The notes beneath the pieces were generated by a model. That model was not told where the DNA came from, did not search any database, and saw only the letters and a list, made by a program, of their open reading frames with translations. 64,000 nt of DNA from Bolinopsis microptera (Eukaryota > Ctenophora > Tentaculata > Lobata > Bolinopsidae): contig NC_087074.1 in the NCBI RefSeq assembly GCF_026151205.1, positions 20,614,765 to 20,678,764 on the forward strand, in the 5' to 3' direction. Every line of letters begins with the position of its first letter. The first letter of the stretch is position 1. Positions 1-10,844 of this stretch are shown here, piece after piece. The translations under genes and the position numbers were made by a program.

Positions 1-233
1 AGATGTTGTTTAGATGTTAACCGCACGTTTAGTGAACTTAAAAGCATGTAAAAGTTTACCAGGAATATGATGAGCATGGTTTAACGATTTAGTCTATTCT
101 CTAAAATGTCAGCTGTCAATCTTTATTTTATTAAACTTTTTAGTTCACTTTCCTTCCCACCTAACCTAGTTTCTACCCCACTATATGATACATTATATCT
201 CCACTAGAGTCTAGACAGCTCCCCATGTTTCAG

Positions 234-487
234 ACAACTACCCTATAGAATGTGAGACCTGCGCCAGACTAATTCAACGAGGGACCTGGTTCTATCGCCG
301 TCACTACAAATCCGTCCACCTCCGCCTTAAAGAGTTCACATGTCAGGATTGCAACAAAATGTTTGCTGAAAGTGGAACCCTGAAGCGACACAAGACAAGG
401 TGTCTTGCAATGATGAACAGGAAGACGCGCTCCTATGCTCATCTTACCCTGGATCCCAGGATCTTCCCTCCATCTGACGACTTCTGA
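234..487 (+). CDS. Z1: two-finger terminal exon
   Basis: The sequence shows an acceptor (gtttcag) followed by 2 nt that complete a split codon and 83 codons to TGA. Finger 1 has ligands C6/C9/H23/H28 and finger 2 has C36/C39/H52/C56 (C2HC, H-X3-C). They are joined by a linker reading HLRLKEF. The tail of about 27 residues is basic then Pro-rich. Fingers of this kind bind DNA in nuclear regulators; the target is unknown. There is no start codon, so it must be spliced to an upstream exon. I infer that it is one of a set of alternative 3' ends. It could also be an internal exon of a fused gene, but the in-frame stop argues against that. Confidence 0.8.
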
Positions 488-1082
488 GACTCGTCTAATT
501 GAGTTATTTTGTAGACTGGGCTGTGTAACCCCGTTATCTTATTCTCAGTAGACTTTCCATCCCCACTCAGATAAAGAGATTCATGTAGTTCTTAGCAATT
601 TACTTTTTTATTTGAATTCGATTTTCTCCTTCAATTTTTACCGCCTGATCTTATTACTACTTTATTTTCTATCGCTTTCTTAACAGATATAAAAGTGTAA
701 CTCACAGTTAAACTGAATGGTATGCGGGAAATATTTTTGGCAACTAGACAAATTTCACCAGTAATGTCGTCAGTTCACATATTACGTAATCATTTTATGG
801 AACATTTTGACCCCCCCCCCCTCCGTAATCAGTTTTACACATAGCTATTGTGTCAAAATTACACTAGCGTAATCATTCGGAAACCCCCCCCCCCCTCAGC
901 TGATTACGTAATATATGTGAACGACCCCTTATGAACCAAAGGAGTGAAATTTCCGTAATATCATAATCATGATTACAAAATAAGTCGAGGATCAGATACC
1001 TTACATTCCATAAATGTTATCCTAGCCTGGCACCCTGTCAATTTTCCTATTGACACGTGGTCTTTAAGTCACGTGCTTTCAG
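488..1082. other. Spacer containing a MITE-like inverted repeat
   Basis: This is AT-rich intergenic or intronic DNA. Apart from the inverted-repeat element annotated at 765-932 and two C-runs inside it, I see no gene. Confidence 0.6.
765..932. mobile_element. Small inverted-repeat element (MITE-like)
   Basis: The arms gttcacatattacgtaatca (773-793) and tgattacgtaatatatgtgaac (901-922) are near-perfect inverted copies. The right edge ends in cgacccctt and the interior carries two long C-runs. The size of about 165 bp and the absence of coding fit a non-autonomous DNA transposon. No clear target duplication is visible. Confidence 0.6.
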
Positions 1083-1336
1083 GACAATCCCTAGTGTACA
1101 AGCGAGTGAGCGTGACCTACGAAGGCTGCAAAGTGTGTGACAGACTCAAAGATAAACGAGGTCAATGGAACCGCCACTTCAAGACCGTCCATCTGAAGAT
1201 CAAGAACTATCAGTGTCCGTTCTGTAACCGGAAGTTTGGTGAAAGTGCTACAGTTAAAAAACATATGCGAGTATGCAAAGAGAAACAGGAGAACGTTAAA
1301 TGGGAGGAGGAGGAAGGAGGAGCTTATAAGCCTTGA
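1083..1336 (+). CDS. Z2: two-finger terminal exon
   Basis: The acceptor is gtgctttcag and the exon runs 83 codons to TGA. Finger 1 has C15/C18/H31/H36 and finger 2 begins CPFCNRKF and ends in HMRVC (H-X3-C). The linker is HLKIKNY. The C-terminus is a run of acidic residues (WEEEEGG). An AATAAA lies about 50 bp after the stop, which supports a terminal exon. The open frame runs upstream through the acceptor, so an in-frame GTG there is not a credible start. Confidence 0.8.
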
Positions 1337-1502
1337 TCTGTAATACTTGTGTTTTAAAACCTTAAGTTATGTTCCAAAATTTATTAATAAAATTGCTCCA
1401 CGATTGGCCGTGCACGAGTGTGACTCGTTGCAATTAGGTATGCAAAATTCGTCGTACTCCTTACATTACACCAATTATTAGTCAGACACATCTACATTTC
1501 AG

Positions 1503-1720
1503 TGGACGATAAAGTAATTGTGTGTCCAGTGTGCCACAAAGAGTTTACGGGCAGGCGGGAGGGCAACTTCCGTAGACATATTAGAACGGTTCATCTCCGT
1601 ATAAAGGACTTTGCCTGTCGTTACTGTAACCGTCCGTTTACCCTGAAACACCACCGTATCCGTCATGAACAAACGTGTAAAGAAGCTGAGAAGCTTATTA
1701 AGCTAGGCCCTGAGTCATGA
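1503..1720 (+). CDS. Z3: two-finger terminal exon with amplified tail
   Basis: The acceptor is ctacatttcag and the exon has 71 codons. Finger 1 is C7/C10/H25/H30 and finger 2 is C38/C41/H54/C58, with linker HLRIKDF. The last 19 codons (from RHEQTC to the stop) are the first unit of the 52-bp minisatellite that follows. The 3' coding end itself seeded that array. The stop codon arises where one repeat unit runs into the next. Confidence 0.8.
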
Positions 1721-3222
1721 ACAAACGTGTAAAGAAGCTGAGAAGCTTATTAAACTAGGCCCTGAGTCATGAACAAACGTGTAAAGAAGCTGAGAAGCTT
1801 ATTAAGCTAGGCCCTGAGTCATGAACAAACGTGTAAAGAAGCTGAGAAGCTTATTAAACTAGGTCCTGAGTCATGAACAAACGTGTAAAGAAGCTGAGAA
1901 GCTTATTAAACTAGGCCCTGAGTCATGAACAAACGTGTAAAGAAGCTGAGAAGCTTATTAAGCTAGGCCCTGAGTCATGAACAAACGTGTAAAGAAGCTG
2001 AGAAGCTTATTAAACTAGGCCCTGAGTCATGAACAAACGTGTAAAGAAGCTGAGAAGCTTATTAAGCTAGGCCCTGAGTCATGAACAAACGTGTAAAGAA
2101 GCTGAGAAGCTTATTAAGCTAGGCCCTGAGTCATGAACAAACGTGTAAAGAAGCTGAGAAGCTTATTAGACTAGGCCCTGAGTCATGAACAAACGTGTAA
2201 AGAAACTGAGAAGCTTATTAAGCTAGGCCCTGAGTCATGAACAAACGTGTAAAGAAGCTGAGAAGCTTATTAGACTAGGTCCTGAGTCATGAACAAACGT
2301 GTAAAGAAGCTGAGAAGCTTATTAAACTAGGCCCTGAGTCATGAACAAACGTGTAAAGAAGCTGAGAAGCTTATTAAGCTAGGCCCTGAGTCATGAACAA
2401 ACGTGTAAAGAAGCTGAGAAGCTTATTAAGCTAGGCCCTGAGTCATGAACAAACGTGTAAAGAAGCTGAGAAGCTTATTAAACTAGGCCCTGAGTCATGA
2501 ACAAACGTGTAAAGAAACTGAGAAGCTTATTAAGCTAGGCCCTGAGTCATGAACAAACGTGTAAAGAAGCTGAGAAGCTCATTAAGCTAGGCCCTGAGTC
2601 ATGAACAAACGTGTAAAGAAGCTGAGAAGCTTATTAAGCTAGGCCCTGAGTCATGAACAAACGTGTAAAGAAGCTGAGAAGCTTATTAAACTAGGCCCTG
2701 AGTCATGAACAAACGTGTAAAGAAGCTGAGAAGCTTATTAAACTAGGCCCTGAGTCATGAACAAACGTGTAAAGAAGCTGAGAAGCTTATTAAGCTAGGC
2801 CCTGAGTCATGAACAAACGTGTAAAGAAGCTGAGAAGCTTATTAAACTAGGCCCTGAGTCATGAACAAACGTGTAAAGAAGCTGAGAAGCTTATTAAGCT
2901 AGGCCCTGAGTCATGAACAAACGTGTAAAGAAGCTGAGAAGCTTATTAAACTAGGTCCTGAGTCATGAACAAACGTGTAAAGAAGCTGAGAAGCTTATTA
3001 AACTAGGTCCTGAGTCATGAACAAACGTGTAAAGAAGCTGAGAAGCTTATTAAGCTAGGCCCTGAGTCATGAACAAACGTGTAAAGAAGCTGAGAAGCTT
3101 ATTAAACTAGGCCCTGAGTCATGAACAAACGTGTAAAGAAGCTGAGAAGCTTATTAAACTAGGTCCTGAGTCATGAACAAACGTGTAAAGAAGCTGAGAA
3201 GCTTATTAAACTAGGTCCTGAG
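1662..3222 (+). repeat. 52-bp minisatellite grown from the Z3 tail
   Basis: About 30 head-to-tail copies of a 52-bp unit (tcatgaacaaacgtgtaaag and onward) begin inside Z3. Copies differ by single substitutions such as aagct/aaact and gccct/gtcct. Each unit contains the codons for HEQTC. Confidence 0.95.
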
Positions 3223-3304
3223 ATACTGTACCCTGAAACCTAGGTTTTGTCTGCTTGCTGCAGTCCACTGTTAGGCTGTACCTCACGTATGTTTAGTAAA
3301 CATT

Positions 3305-3348
3305 ACCTTATGTGGTAGTGTTGCCATGGTAGCACTACCATATAAGGT
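3305..3348. repeat. 44-bp palindrome, copy 1
   Basis: The sequence from acctta to taaggt reads almost the same on both strands and could form a hairpin. Its centre is gttgccatggtagc, close to an RFX X-box. Confidence 0.75.
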
Positions 3349-3768
3349 TTGGGATATATCTCACTTATGTTATTACCGGGAAAACTGTTGATTTTAATAG
3401 AATTATGGGATGAGTTTTAAATTATTGTTTCTGATATTAACGAAGTGTGGGGAGAGTGTGTTTCATATTAATTTCGTTGTATTTCATATAACATATTCAG
3501 ACTCCGTTGAGACGGTAGAACATATCTAAATCTGGCGTATGAACCGTTAAAAGACACTTAAACTTAATTATACTTATAATAGATGTAGACTGCCCGCTCC
3601 TCAATAATTCAATTTGCCGAAAAATATGAGCGAAACGCGGTGATTTCGGCATGAAATTGGTAATCATTACTGCGGTTGAAATGCAAAGTAACCGTTAAAT
3701 ATTTACAGACTAAATTAACAGTAATAACCCTCTTTGCCTACCAGTACCACTGAGTCCCTGTAAATGTT

Positions 3769-3812
3769 ACCCTATATGGTAGTGTTGCCATAGTAACACT
3801 ACCATATAAGGT
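3769..3812. repeat. 44-bp palindrome, copy 2, with an X-box-like centre
   Basis: A second copy lies 464 bp from the first. The centre at 3784-3797 is GTTGCCATAGTAAC, which matches the published RFX X-box pattern GTNRCC-N(0-3)-RGYAAC. Binding is not shown. Confidence 0.7.
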
Positions 3813-3848
3813 CATGTTTTGAATAATACCGCTGAGTCTCTGTTTCAG

Positions 3849-4150
3849 TCTATGAGTTTGAAGCTGGCTACACTGTGACCATGAAGTGCCCTCTTTGCGA
3901 GATGAGGTTCTGTAGCAAGCGCAAGTCTCAGTATTACCGCCACTACAAGACTGTTCATCTGAAACTCAAAGAGTTCACCTGTGACTTCTGCTGCAAGAAG
4001 TTCAGTCGAGGAGAACACAAAAAAAGGCATATTCTGAGGAATTGCAAGCTGGCCAAACAGTTTATGGATGGCGTAGAAGGGGCACCGACCTCGGTGGAAA
4101 GCTCTGCCATGAATCTTACAAATTCTAATGATCTTTTTAGCCAGATCTAG
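3849..4150 (+). CDS. Z4: two-finger terminal exon
   Basis: The acceptor is ctctgtttcag, followed by 99 codons to TAG. Finger 1 is C13/C16/H31/H36 and finger 2 is C44/C47/H60/C65 (H-X4-C, one residue longer than in most cassettes). The linker is HLKLKEF. A tail of about 34 residues is polar and Ser/Asn-rich (SSAMNLTNSND) and contains no finger. Confidence 0.8.
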
Positions 4151-4862
4151 TCGATTATAGGTAAAACTGATTTCTGTCGACGTATTTGTAAAAGTTTATG
4201 TAAGATAAACGTTTGGAACAAAAAGTAAGTTTTGGGTAATAAGAAATAAGGTGGCGCATGGTAAATGTACTAAATACGTTATAATTCCCGCATGAACTCG
4301 TTTAATCCAGTCTCGTTATTCCTCCTAGTTCTTTCTTTAAAGTCTTCTTCGAATGTATTCAAACCTAACGTTGTTAACAGAGCATTTTAGTAATATGTAA
4401 TTTTCTTAATATGATGTGTTTATTGCCGTTGTACGAGTACTATAAAGTTAGGAGTGTAACTCAGCTCCATTTAGGAGAGTTACTGATTGTTAGGTGATTA
4501 GATATTGTTTTCATCTACATTTTATACATTTTTGGTTACTTTAATCACATGACAATGATTATGATTCCAGTTAATTTTTGACAACCAGATCGCACTTTTC
4601 GTGTTCATGAATCTTTTTATGTCATCACATCTATGTTTTAATTCGTTAATATTTTTTTCTTAAAAGTTTTTATTCATCGTTAGTAACTGCTGAGTTTTCA
4701 TTGTAAATGAATTTTTGAAACGTCTCTCAACAATGAGATAAAATAAAAGAGCTTGCCAAATAATTAAAACTGAATTATAAAACCTATGCTTTCAACTTTC
4801 AGAATTCAATGCAATTTATCCCATGCAGATATAATATCATTATTTAAATCATACTTTGGCAG
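4151..4862. other. Non-coding spacer
   Basis: AT-rich sequence with no repeat array or open frame worth naming; it ends in the acceptor of Z5. Confidence 0.5.
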
Positions 4863-5194
4863 ATATCAGGCGACCCAAACGACTACGAAACCTGGGAGAC
4901 ACTGAAATGGTTGCATTTGACTACGAGAGCGTTCTCCGTAGCCACAAGTTCACCCACAACATCAGGGAATCACTCCGGGGCCTGGGTATCGCCAAGGACC
5001 ACTTTTACCGGGGGAGACACATCGCAGAGCTCCGGCTCATCGACAGAGACGTGTTCGATGGGCTGCTGAGACGGGCCATGGCCAATAACTCAAGTCTCTA
5101 CGAGTTTGATCGGATCTGCAAGTTCAAGATGTTGGACAGTACTATGAAACTTAAGGCGGAAATATTGAAGAGAAGTGGGAAATTATTACCATGA
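4863..5194 (+). CDS. Z5: terminal exon without zinc fingers
   Basis: It has the same acceptor phase as its neighbours (ttggcag, then 2 nt plus 109 codons to TGA) and higher GC than its flanks, so it looks like a real exon. It codes for no finger: there is one cysteine and no CXXC. The protein is basic and predicted helical, with segments such as RRPKRLRNLG, NIRESLRGLGIAKDHF and MKLKAEILKRSGKLLP. I do not recognise the family. It may be a different DNA- or protein-binding end supplied by the same splicing system. A degenerate unrelated exon is the alternative. Confidence 0.6.
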
Positions 5195-5580
5195 GAGTAA
5201 GGTTGTTAGTACCGAGATTATTTCAGCTAGATTACAGTAATTGCTTAATCGTGCAAATAGAAACCTGCTCGTAGACCCATGTCCCATAGCTCGCACCTGT
5301 ATAATTTAGCACTACAATTTAGCACTACTTTACTTGGGATAAGTACTTAATTGACCTTTATAAGGGCTACCGATCTGCATTATTATTATTCAACTTAATT
5401 GGCTCTCCTCCGGAAATTTGTGAAATTTACTAATAATCTTTCAAATTAATTCGCCGCTATCAATCTAAAATGTGCACATCTTTCCTCCTTTTTACTGAAA
5501 TTTATGTCTGTTAGTTCATAGCTATTGGCTACCTTTTTCTACCCGGGCCGGGTGATGCTGATGAATAATCCCTGTCCCAG
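5195..5580. other. Non-coding spacer
   Basis: No feature is seen apart from the pyrimidine tract and acceptor leading into Z6. Confidence 0.5.
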
Positions 5581-5810
5581 TTCGCGGAAAAGATTTCCTT
5601 GTGTGCGGAAGCTGCGGCAAACAGTTCCGTGGATCCCGTCAGAGCTCCAACTTTAGAACCCACTACAAAGCGGTCCACCTCGGTCTGAAGGAGCACCCGT
5701 GTCGGCTGTGTGGCAAGAGGTTCTCTCAGATGAATAACCGTAGTCGCCACGAGAAGATTTGTGACAAGAACAAGCGTGTACTAGAGAGGGGCTGGGGGGA
5801 GCGTGGTTGA
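5581..5810 (+). CDS. Z6: two-finger terminal exon
   Basis: The acceptor is cctgtcccag, followed by 75 codons to TGA. Finger 1 is C8/C11/H27/H32 with a GSRQSSNFRTH helix region. Finger 2 is C40/C43/H56/C60 with a QMNNRSRH helix. The linker is HLGLKEH. A short basic, Gly-rich tail (ERGWGERG) follows. Confidence 0.8.
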
Positions 5811-6083
5811 GTCTGACTCTTCATCCGAGCATGTATTTTAATAACTGCTCAGTAAAGATCCTAGTGTTCGGTCGTTTCTGTGACTTCAGAGCCATACCCT
5901 CCGCATGATACAGTTTTACGGATTTTGTTTAACCTTGATTTTATTATTTTCATGTTATATATCACGTTAAATTATGCTAAAATATATTGCTTTGAAGATT
6001 AAGATCGAAAATTACATGAAATAAGCCATAATTGTGGAGCTTTTGAGTTCATTAAATCCATCAGAAATCCTGCAATTAACAGA
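5811..6083. other. Spacer before the CRE/E-box array
   Basis: Non-coding AT-rich DNA; nothing else is seen. Confidence 0.5.
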
Positions 6084-6280
6084 CGTGACGTCACACCACG
6101 TGTAACGTGACGTCACACCACGTGTAACGTGACGTCACACCACGTGTAACGTGACGTCACACCACGTGTAACATGATGTCACACCACGTGTAACGTGACG
6201 TCACACCACGTGTAACATGATGTCACACCACGTGTAACGTGACGTCACACCACGTGTAACGTGACGTCACACCAGGTTCA
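6084..6280 (+). repeat. 22-bp array with TGACGTCA and CACGTG, upstream block
   Basis: About nine copies of gtgacgtcacaccacgtgta (22-bp period) lie directly against the Z7 acceptor. Each unit holds a palindromic CRE-like TGACGTCA and an E-box CACGTG. Two copies have TGATGTCA. The array replaces the usual pyrimidine tract of the intron end. Confidence 0.9.
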
Positions 6281-6281
6281 G

Positions 6282-6505
6282 ATGGCGGTATAAGGTGTGG
6301 TGTGTGCAGGAAGACCTTCCTGGGGCCCCACTCCCAGCCCCACTACCGACTCCACTACAACACAGTGCACCTAAAGATCAGGAAACACCAGTGTGCTGTG
6401 TGTGGCAAGCGGTTCTCACAGAATGGGAGTAAGAACAGACATCAGAAAAGTTGTGAGGCTAAACGGTCCGGTGTAACGTGTAACATGACGTCACACCACG
6501 TGTAA
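6282..6505 (+). CDS. Z7: two-finger terminal exon embedded in a repeat
   Basis: The acceptor is ccaggttcag, with 73 codons to TAA. Finger 1 is C5/C8/H24/H29 and finger 2 is C37/C40/H53/C57 with helix SQNGSKNRH. The linker is HLKIRKH. The last 15 codons (about GVTCNMTSHHV) are translated 22-bp repeat, so the minisatellite has replaced the original C-terminus. The stop falls in the repeat. Finger residues are intact. The weak pyrimidine tract makes splicing efficiency uncertain. Confidence 0.75.
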
Positions 6506-6590
6506 CGTGACGTCACACCAGGTGTAACGTGACGTCACACCACGTGTAACGTGACGTCACACCAGGTTCAGATGGCTAAACGGTCCGGTG
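6470..6590 (+). repeat. 22-bp array, downstream block, with duplicated acceptor
   Basis: Four or five further 22-bp units follow Z7. At 6561-6571 the Z7 acceptor (accaggttcag) recurs, followed directly by atggctaaacggtccggtg. That joins the exon start to the exon tail with the fingers missing. In the standard phase this copy would stop after one full codon (ggc taa). Confidence 0.8.
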
Positions 6591-6836
6591 CTCCTTTCTG
6601 GAACTTGAGTGGGGAGACGGGGGATGTTTAGAACTTCAGATTGTGGACTTCTTTAAAACCTTATAATATGTTGTGTCTGTGGTTTAAATATGGTTTTTAG
6701 CATGTGTGTTTGGTGTAAATATATCTAGTAATTATGGCCACTCCAGCGTAAACTACTAGGATGTAAACTATATACGATATTTTAAATATCATTTCATCTC
6801 CCTTGGAACATGCTCGGACTATGTGAACTGTTTCAG

Positions 6837-7156
6837 TAGTGTCTGAAGGGGGATGCGAATGTCCGGATTGCGGCAGGAAGTTTAAAGGACCTCGCAGCGG
6901 GGAGATGTGCCGGACCCACTACGAAACAGTACATCTCAAGTTGCGCAGACACAGATGCGGCATTTGTGGCAAGGGTTTCTCTCAGAACGGGAGCATGAAC
7001 AGACATCAGAAAAGTTGTGAAGCACCGGAACTTCTTCTCAGTGAGAGTGGAGGTTATGTGTGTAGGTACTGCAGTGAACATTACAAGAGTAAGGGAGCCG
7101 CCAGGAAGCATGTTAAGAGCTGTTATAGGAGAGTATTTGAAAATAAGCAGTTATGA
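6837..7156 (+). CDS. Z8: three-finger terminal exon
   Basis: The acceptor is ctgtttcag, followed by 105 codons to TGA. Finger 1 is C2H2 (CPDC to HYETVH) and finger 2 is C2HC (CGIC to HQKSC) with helix SQNGSMNRH. After a 12-residue spacer, a third CX2C finger (CRYC, ending HVKSC) is near residues 72-92. The linker is HLKLRRH. The finger 2 helix is nearly the same as in Z7, which suggests duplication between neighbours. The 3' flank (7163-7200) resembles coding sequence of Z10. Confidence 0.8.
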
Positions 7157-7744
7157 GGAGTTGACATACCACGTGATGCCCATATTAGCAGTTATGAGTA
7201 GGAGTTGTTCTGAGTGTTTGAGATGGTCCAGAAACATATTGAGTGGACGGTCCCATAATACAGTTTGGCGTTTTGATTTATCGAAGTAAATTGTTTTTCT
7301 AGTTTACCTTTTTATGTTGGTGCCATTTACAAAATCTTTTCTATTCAATACTCTTCAAGTATTTCTAGTGAATATCTATAATATTTCTAGTGAATATCTA
7401 TAATATTTCTAGTGGATATCTATAATATTTCTAGTGAATATCTATAATATTTCTAGTGAATATCTATAATATTTCTAGTGAATATCTATAATATTATAGG
7501 ATTTTTATTGTACTATATCATCTTAACCCGTTAGAGCAACCATTGCATTACCAATATAACAAGACATTCACTGTGACAAAAATTTTATACAAAAAAATAA
7601 AGAAGAAATACGTAAATATGATTGACGCTGTCATGATGACACCACTATTCCTGTTCCTAAGCTATTCCTAAGTTCTAATCTGTTCCTAAGCTATTGTTCC
7701 TATGTTCCGAAGCCATTGTTCCTAAGCTATTATCCTAGTTTCAG
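7157..7744. other. Spacer with a 22-bp tandem repeat
   Basis: Apart from the repeat at 7361-7495 it holds AT-rich DNA and a short run of cctaagctattgtt-like duplications just before Z9. No gene is seen. Confidence 0.5.
7361..7495 (+). repeat. 22-bp tandem repeat (tttctagtgaatatctataa)
   Basis: About six copies of a 22-bp AT-rich unit; no relation to any exon is seen. Confidence 0.9.
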
Positions 7745-7980
7745 ATGGGGTAGAGTGTTCGGTGTGTCGGAGAGGATTCCTAGGCCCGTACGCTATGCCT
7801 CACTTCGTCCTCCACTACCGGACGGTTCACCTGAAAATCAAGAAGTACCCTTGCGCTTTGTGCGGCATCCGCTTCTCTCGTATCACCAACCGGAACCGTC
7901 ACCAGAAAACCTGCCAGAATAAACAGTACTACCGTTACTTGGACCCCAACACTGGACATTTGATAAACCTGCCAGAATAA
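7745..7980 (+). CDS. Z9: two-finger terminal exon
   Basis: The acceptor is cctagtttcag, followed by 77 codons to TAA. Finger 1 (CSVC to HYRTVH) carries the LGPYAMPHFVLH segment, and finger 2 (CALC to HQKTC) has helix SRITNRNRH. The linker is HLKIKKY. The segment coding NKQYYRYLD is duplicated around the stop (7917-7945 and 7975-8001), an early stage of tail amplification. The second copy is untranslated. Confidence 0.8.
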
Positions 7981-8513
7981 ACAGTACTACCGTTACTTGG
8001 ACAGCACGTGATACAGTCTGTTGTGATATTGTTTGACGAATTTTGTATTATGTACGAGATCTGTGTGGAGGAGTATTGTAATTCATACTGACTGGTTACC
8101 ATGGTTACTAAATGAGAGATATGTAATTTTTGCTTTAGAGACTGTGAGATACGGGTGTAATGTTTTAAACAAGCTGAATATTCAGACTATGTGACCTTGT
8201 GTACTACTAAATAGAGTGTGTTGTATTCCGGCGTGTGACTGTTAATGGAGTTGAGCTAATTTCATATCATACAGAATAGAGATTGCATAGTGAATGTCTG
8301 ATCATATATTAGTAACAGGCCGTAAATTAGGATCTAGCACCACAACCAACTAAAAGTCAATATTAGGCTGCCAACCAGGGACAAAAGGAATTCGCGGCAT
8401 GTACGGAATCGCGATTTTTCCCATTATTTGCGACAAATTTTATGTATAGTTTAATGTATAGTCTGTTAAAAATCGCGGTATCGCCAACCAGTGTCCTAAA
8501 TCAGTGATTTCAG
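7981..8513. other. Non-coding spacer
   Basis: No feature beyond a partial copy of the Z9 tail (to 8001) and a ggttaccatggttac motif near 8096. Confidence 0.5.
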
Positions 8514-8836
8514 GCATTTCAGAGCTATTCCAGCTGACTTACCGGCCAAACAGCGAGTTTTACAAACACGTGATAAACTGTGAGTTCTGTGATCGCCAGT
8601 TTTACCACGAGGGCGGCTACAGGTGCCACCTGACAAAGGTTCACGACAAGAGAACCTGGCCTGTAGGTTGTCCATCTCCTGCAAACATACCACGTGATGC
8701 CCATATTAGGAGTTATAACTCCAGACCGCCCTCCAAACGGATCATGACGTGTCAGTATTGTAACAAGGAGTTCACAAGTACGAGGAGTAAGTCTGGACAT
8801 GAGTGGAGATGTGCCCGTATATTTCACCCTGACTGA
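8514..8836 (+). CDS. Z10: two-finger terminal exon with HEWRC end
   Basis: The acceptor is gatttcag, with 106 codons to TGA. A second AG nine bases downstream (catttcag) keeps the same phase and could be used instead. Finger 1 is CEFC to HLTKVH without the HLKIK linker. It is followed by a long spacer (about 30 residues) that includes IPRDAHIRSY, then the C2HC finger CQYC to HEWRC. The HEWRC finger recurs in Z11, Z13 (HEWQC) and Z17. The last 12 codons became a 34-bp minisatellite. Confidence 0.8.
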
Positions 8837-10610
8837 GTGGAGATACGCCCGTATATTTCACCCTGACTGAGTTGAGATGTGCCCGTATATTTCACCCTGA
8901 CTGAGTGGAGATGTGCCCGTATATTTCACCCTGACTGAGTGGAGATGTGCCCGTATATTTCACCCTGACTGAGTGGAGATGTGCCCGTCTATTTCACCCT
9001 GACTGAGTGGAGATGTGCCCGTATATTTCACCCTGACTGAGTGGAGATGTGCCCGTATATTTCACCCTGACTGAGTGGAGATGTGCCCGTATATTTCACC
9101 CTGACTGAGTGGAGATGCGCCCGTATATTTCACCCTGACTGAGTGGAGATGTGCCCGTATATTTCACCCTGACTGAGTGGAGATGCGCCCGTATATTTCA
9201 CCCTGACTGAGTGGAGATGTGCCCGTATATTTCACCCGGACTGAGTGGAGATGTGCCCGTATATTTCACCCTGACTGAGTGGAGATGTGCCCGTCTATTT
9301 CACCCTGACTGAGTGGAGATGTGCCCGTATATTTCACCCTGACTGAGTGGAGATGTGCCAGTATATTTCACCCTGACTGAGTGGAGATGTGCCCGTATAT
9401 TTCACCCTGACTGAGTGGAGATGTGCCCGTATATTTCACCCTGACTGAGTGGAGATGCGCCCGTATATTTCACCCTGACTGAGTGGAGATGCGCCCGTAT
9501 AGTTCACCCTGACTGAGTGGAGATGTGCCCGTATATTTCACCCTGACTGAGTGGAGATGTGCCCGTATATTTCACCCTGACTGAGTGGAGATGTGCCTGT
9601 ATATTTCACCCTGACTGAGTGGAGATGTGCCCGTATATTTCACCCTGACTGAGTGGAGATGCGCCCGTATATTTCACCCTGACTGAGTGGAGATGCGCCC
9701 GTATATTTCACCCGGACTAAGTGGAGATGTGCCCGTATATTTCACCCTGACTGAGTGGAGATGCGCCCGTATATTTCACCCTGACTGAGTGGAGATGTGC
9801 CCGTATATTTCACCCTGACTGAGTGGCGATGTGCCCGTATATTTCACCCTGACTGAGTGGAGATGTGTCCGTATATTTCACCCTGACTGAGTTGAGATGT
9901 GCCCGTATATTTCACCCTGACTGAGTGGAGATGTGCCCGTATATTTCACCCTGACTGAGTGGAGATGTGCCCGTATATTTCACCCTGACTGAGTGGAGAT
10001 GCGCCCGTATATTTCACCCTGACTGAGTGGAGATGTGCCCGTATGTTTCACCCGGACTGAGTGGAGATGTGCCCGTATATTTCACCCTGACTGAGTGGAG
10101 ATGTGCCCGTATATTTCACCCGGACTTTGTTGAGATGTGCCCGTATATTTCACCCTGACTGAGTGGAGATGTGTCCGTATATTTCACCCTGACTGAGTGG
10201 AGATGTGCCCGTATATTTCACCCGGACTGAGTGGAGATGTGCCCGTATATTTCACCCTGACTGAGTGGAGATGTGCCCGTATATTTCACCCTGACTGAGT
10301 GGAGATGTGTCCGTATATTTCACCCTGACTGAGTGGAGATGTGCCCGTATATTTCACCCTGACTGAGTGGAGATGTGCCCGTATATTTCACCCTGATTGA
10401 GTGGAGATGCGCCCGTATATTTCACCCTGACTAAGTGGAGATGTGCCCGTATATTTCACCCTGACTGAGTGGAGATGTGCCCGTATATTTCACCCTGACT
10501 GAGCTTGAGTGGAGATGTGTCCGTATATTTCACCCTGACTGAGTGGAGATGTGCCCGTATATTTCACCCGGACTTTGTGGAGATGTGCCCGTATATTTCA
10601 CCCTGACTGA
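8802..10610 (+). repeat. 34-bp minisatellite grown from the Z10 tail
   Basis: About 53 copies of a 34-bp unit (tgagtggagatgtgcccgta and onward) begin inside the codons for HEWRCARIFHPD. The main variants are atgtg/atgcg, ccctg/cccgg and gtatat/gtctat. A few units have ctttgt in place of ctgagt. Confidence 0.95.
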
Positions 10611-10844
10611 AACACTATTATTCTGAAGTTAAAACTTGAATTAACTATTTGATTTTGGATGCGGTTACTAAAATGTTACGGGGCTTAAATTTGGCTAAAA
10701 TCTGCGGTTCATTTTATAAGAAATTTTGCCACCAAATTTTGGCCAATTCAGGCACGCTCTAAAATCTAAAAATAGGCCTAGAAATAATGTAATTAGAAGA
10801 TAACTGAACTACAATACAATATCTTCAAACTATCCTTGCTTCAG

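Larger units (their letters stand above)
3223..3848. other. Spacer with two 44-bp palindromes
   Basis: No coding sequence is seen. The region holds near-perfect palindromes at 3305-3348 and 3769-3812, annotated separately. Confidence 0.6.

Noticed and set aside
1662..3222. CRISPR-like array
   Set aside because: Units are contiguous with no unique spacers, and the unit is copied from an exon tail in an animal genome.
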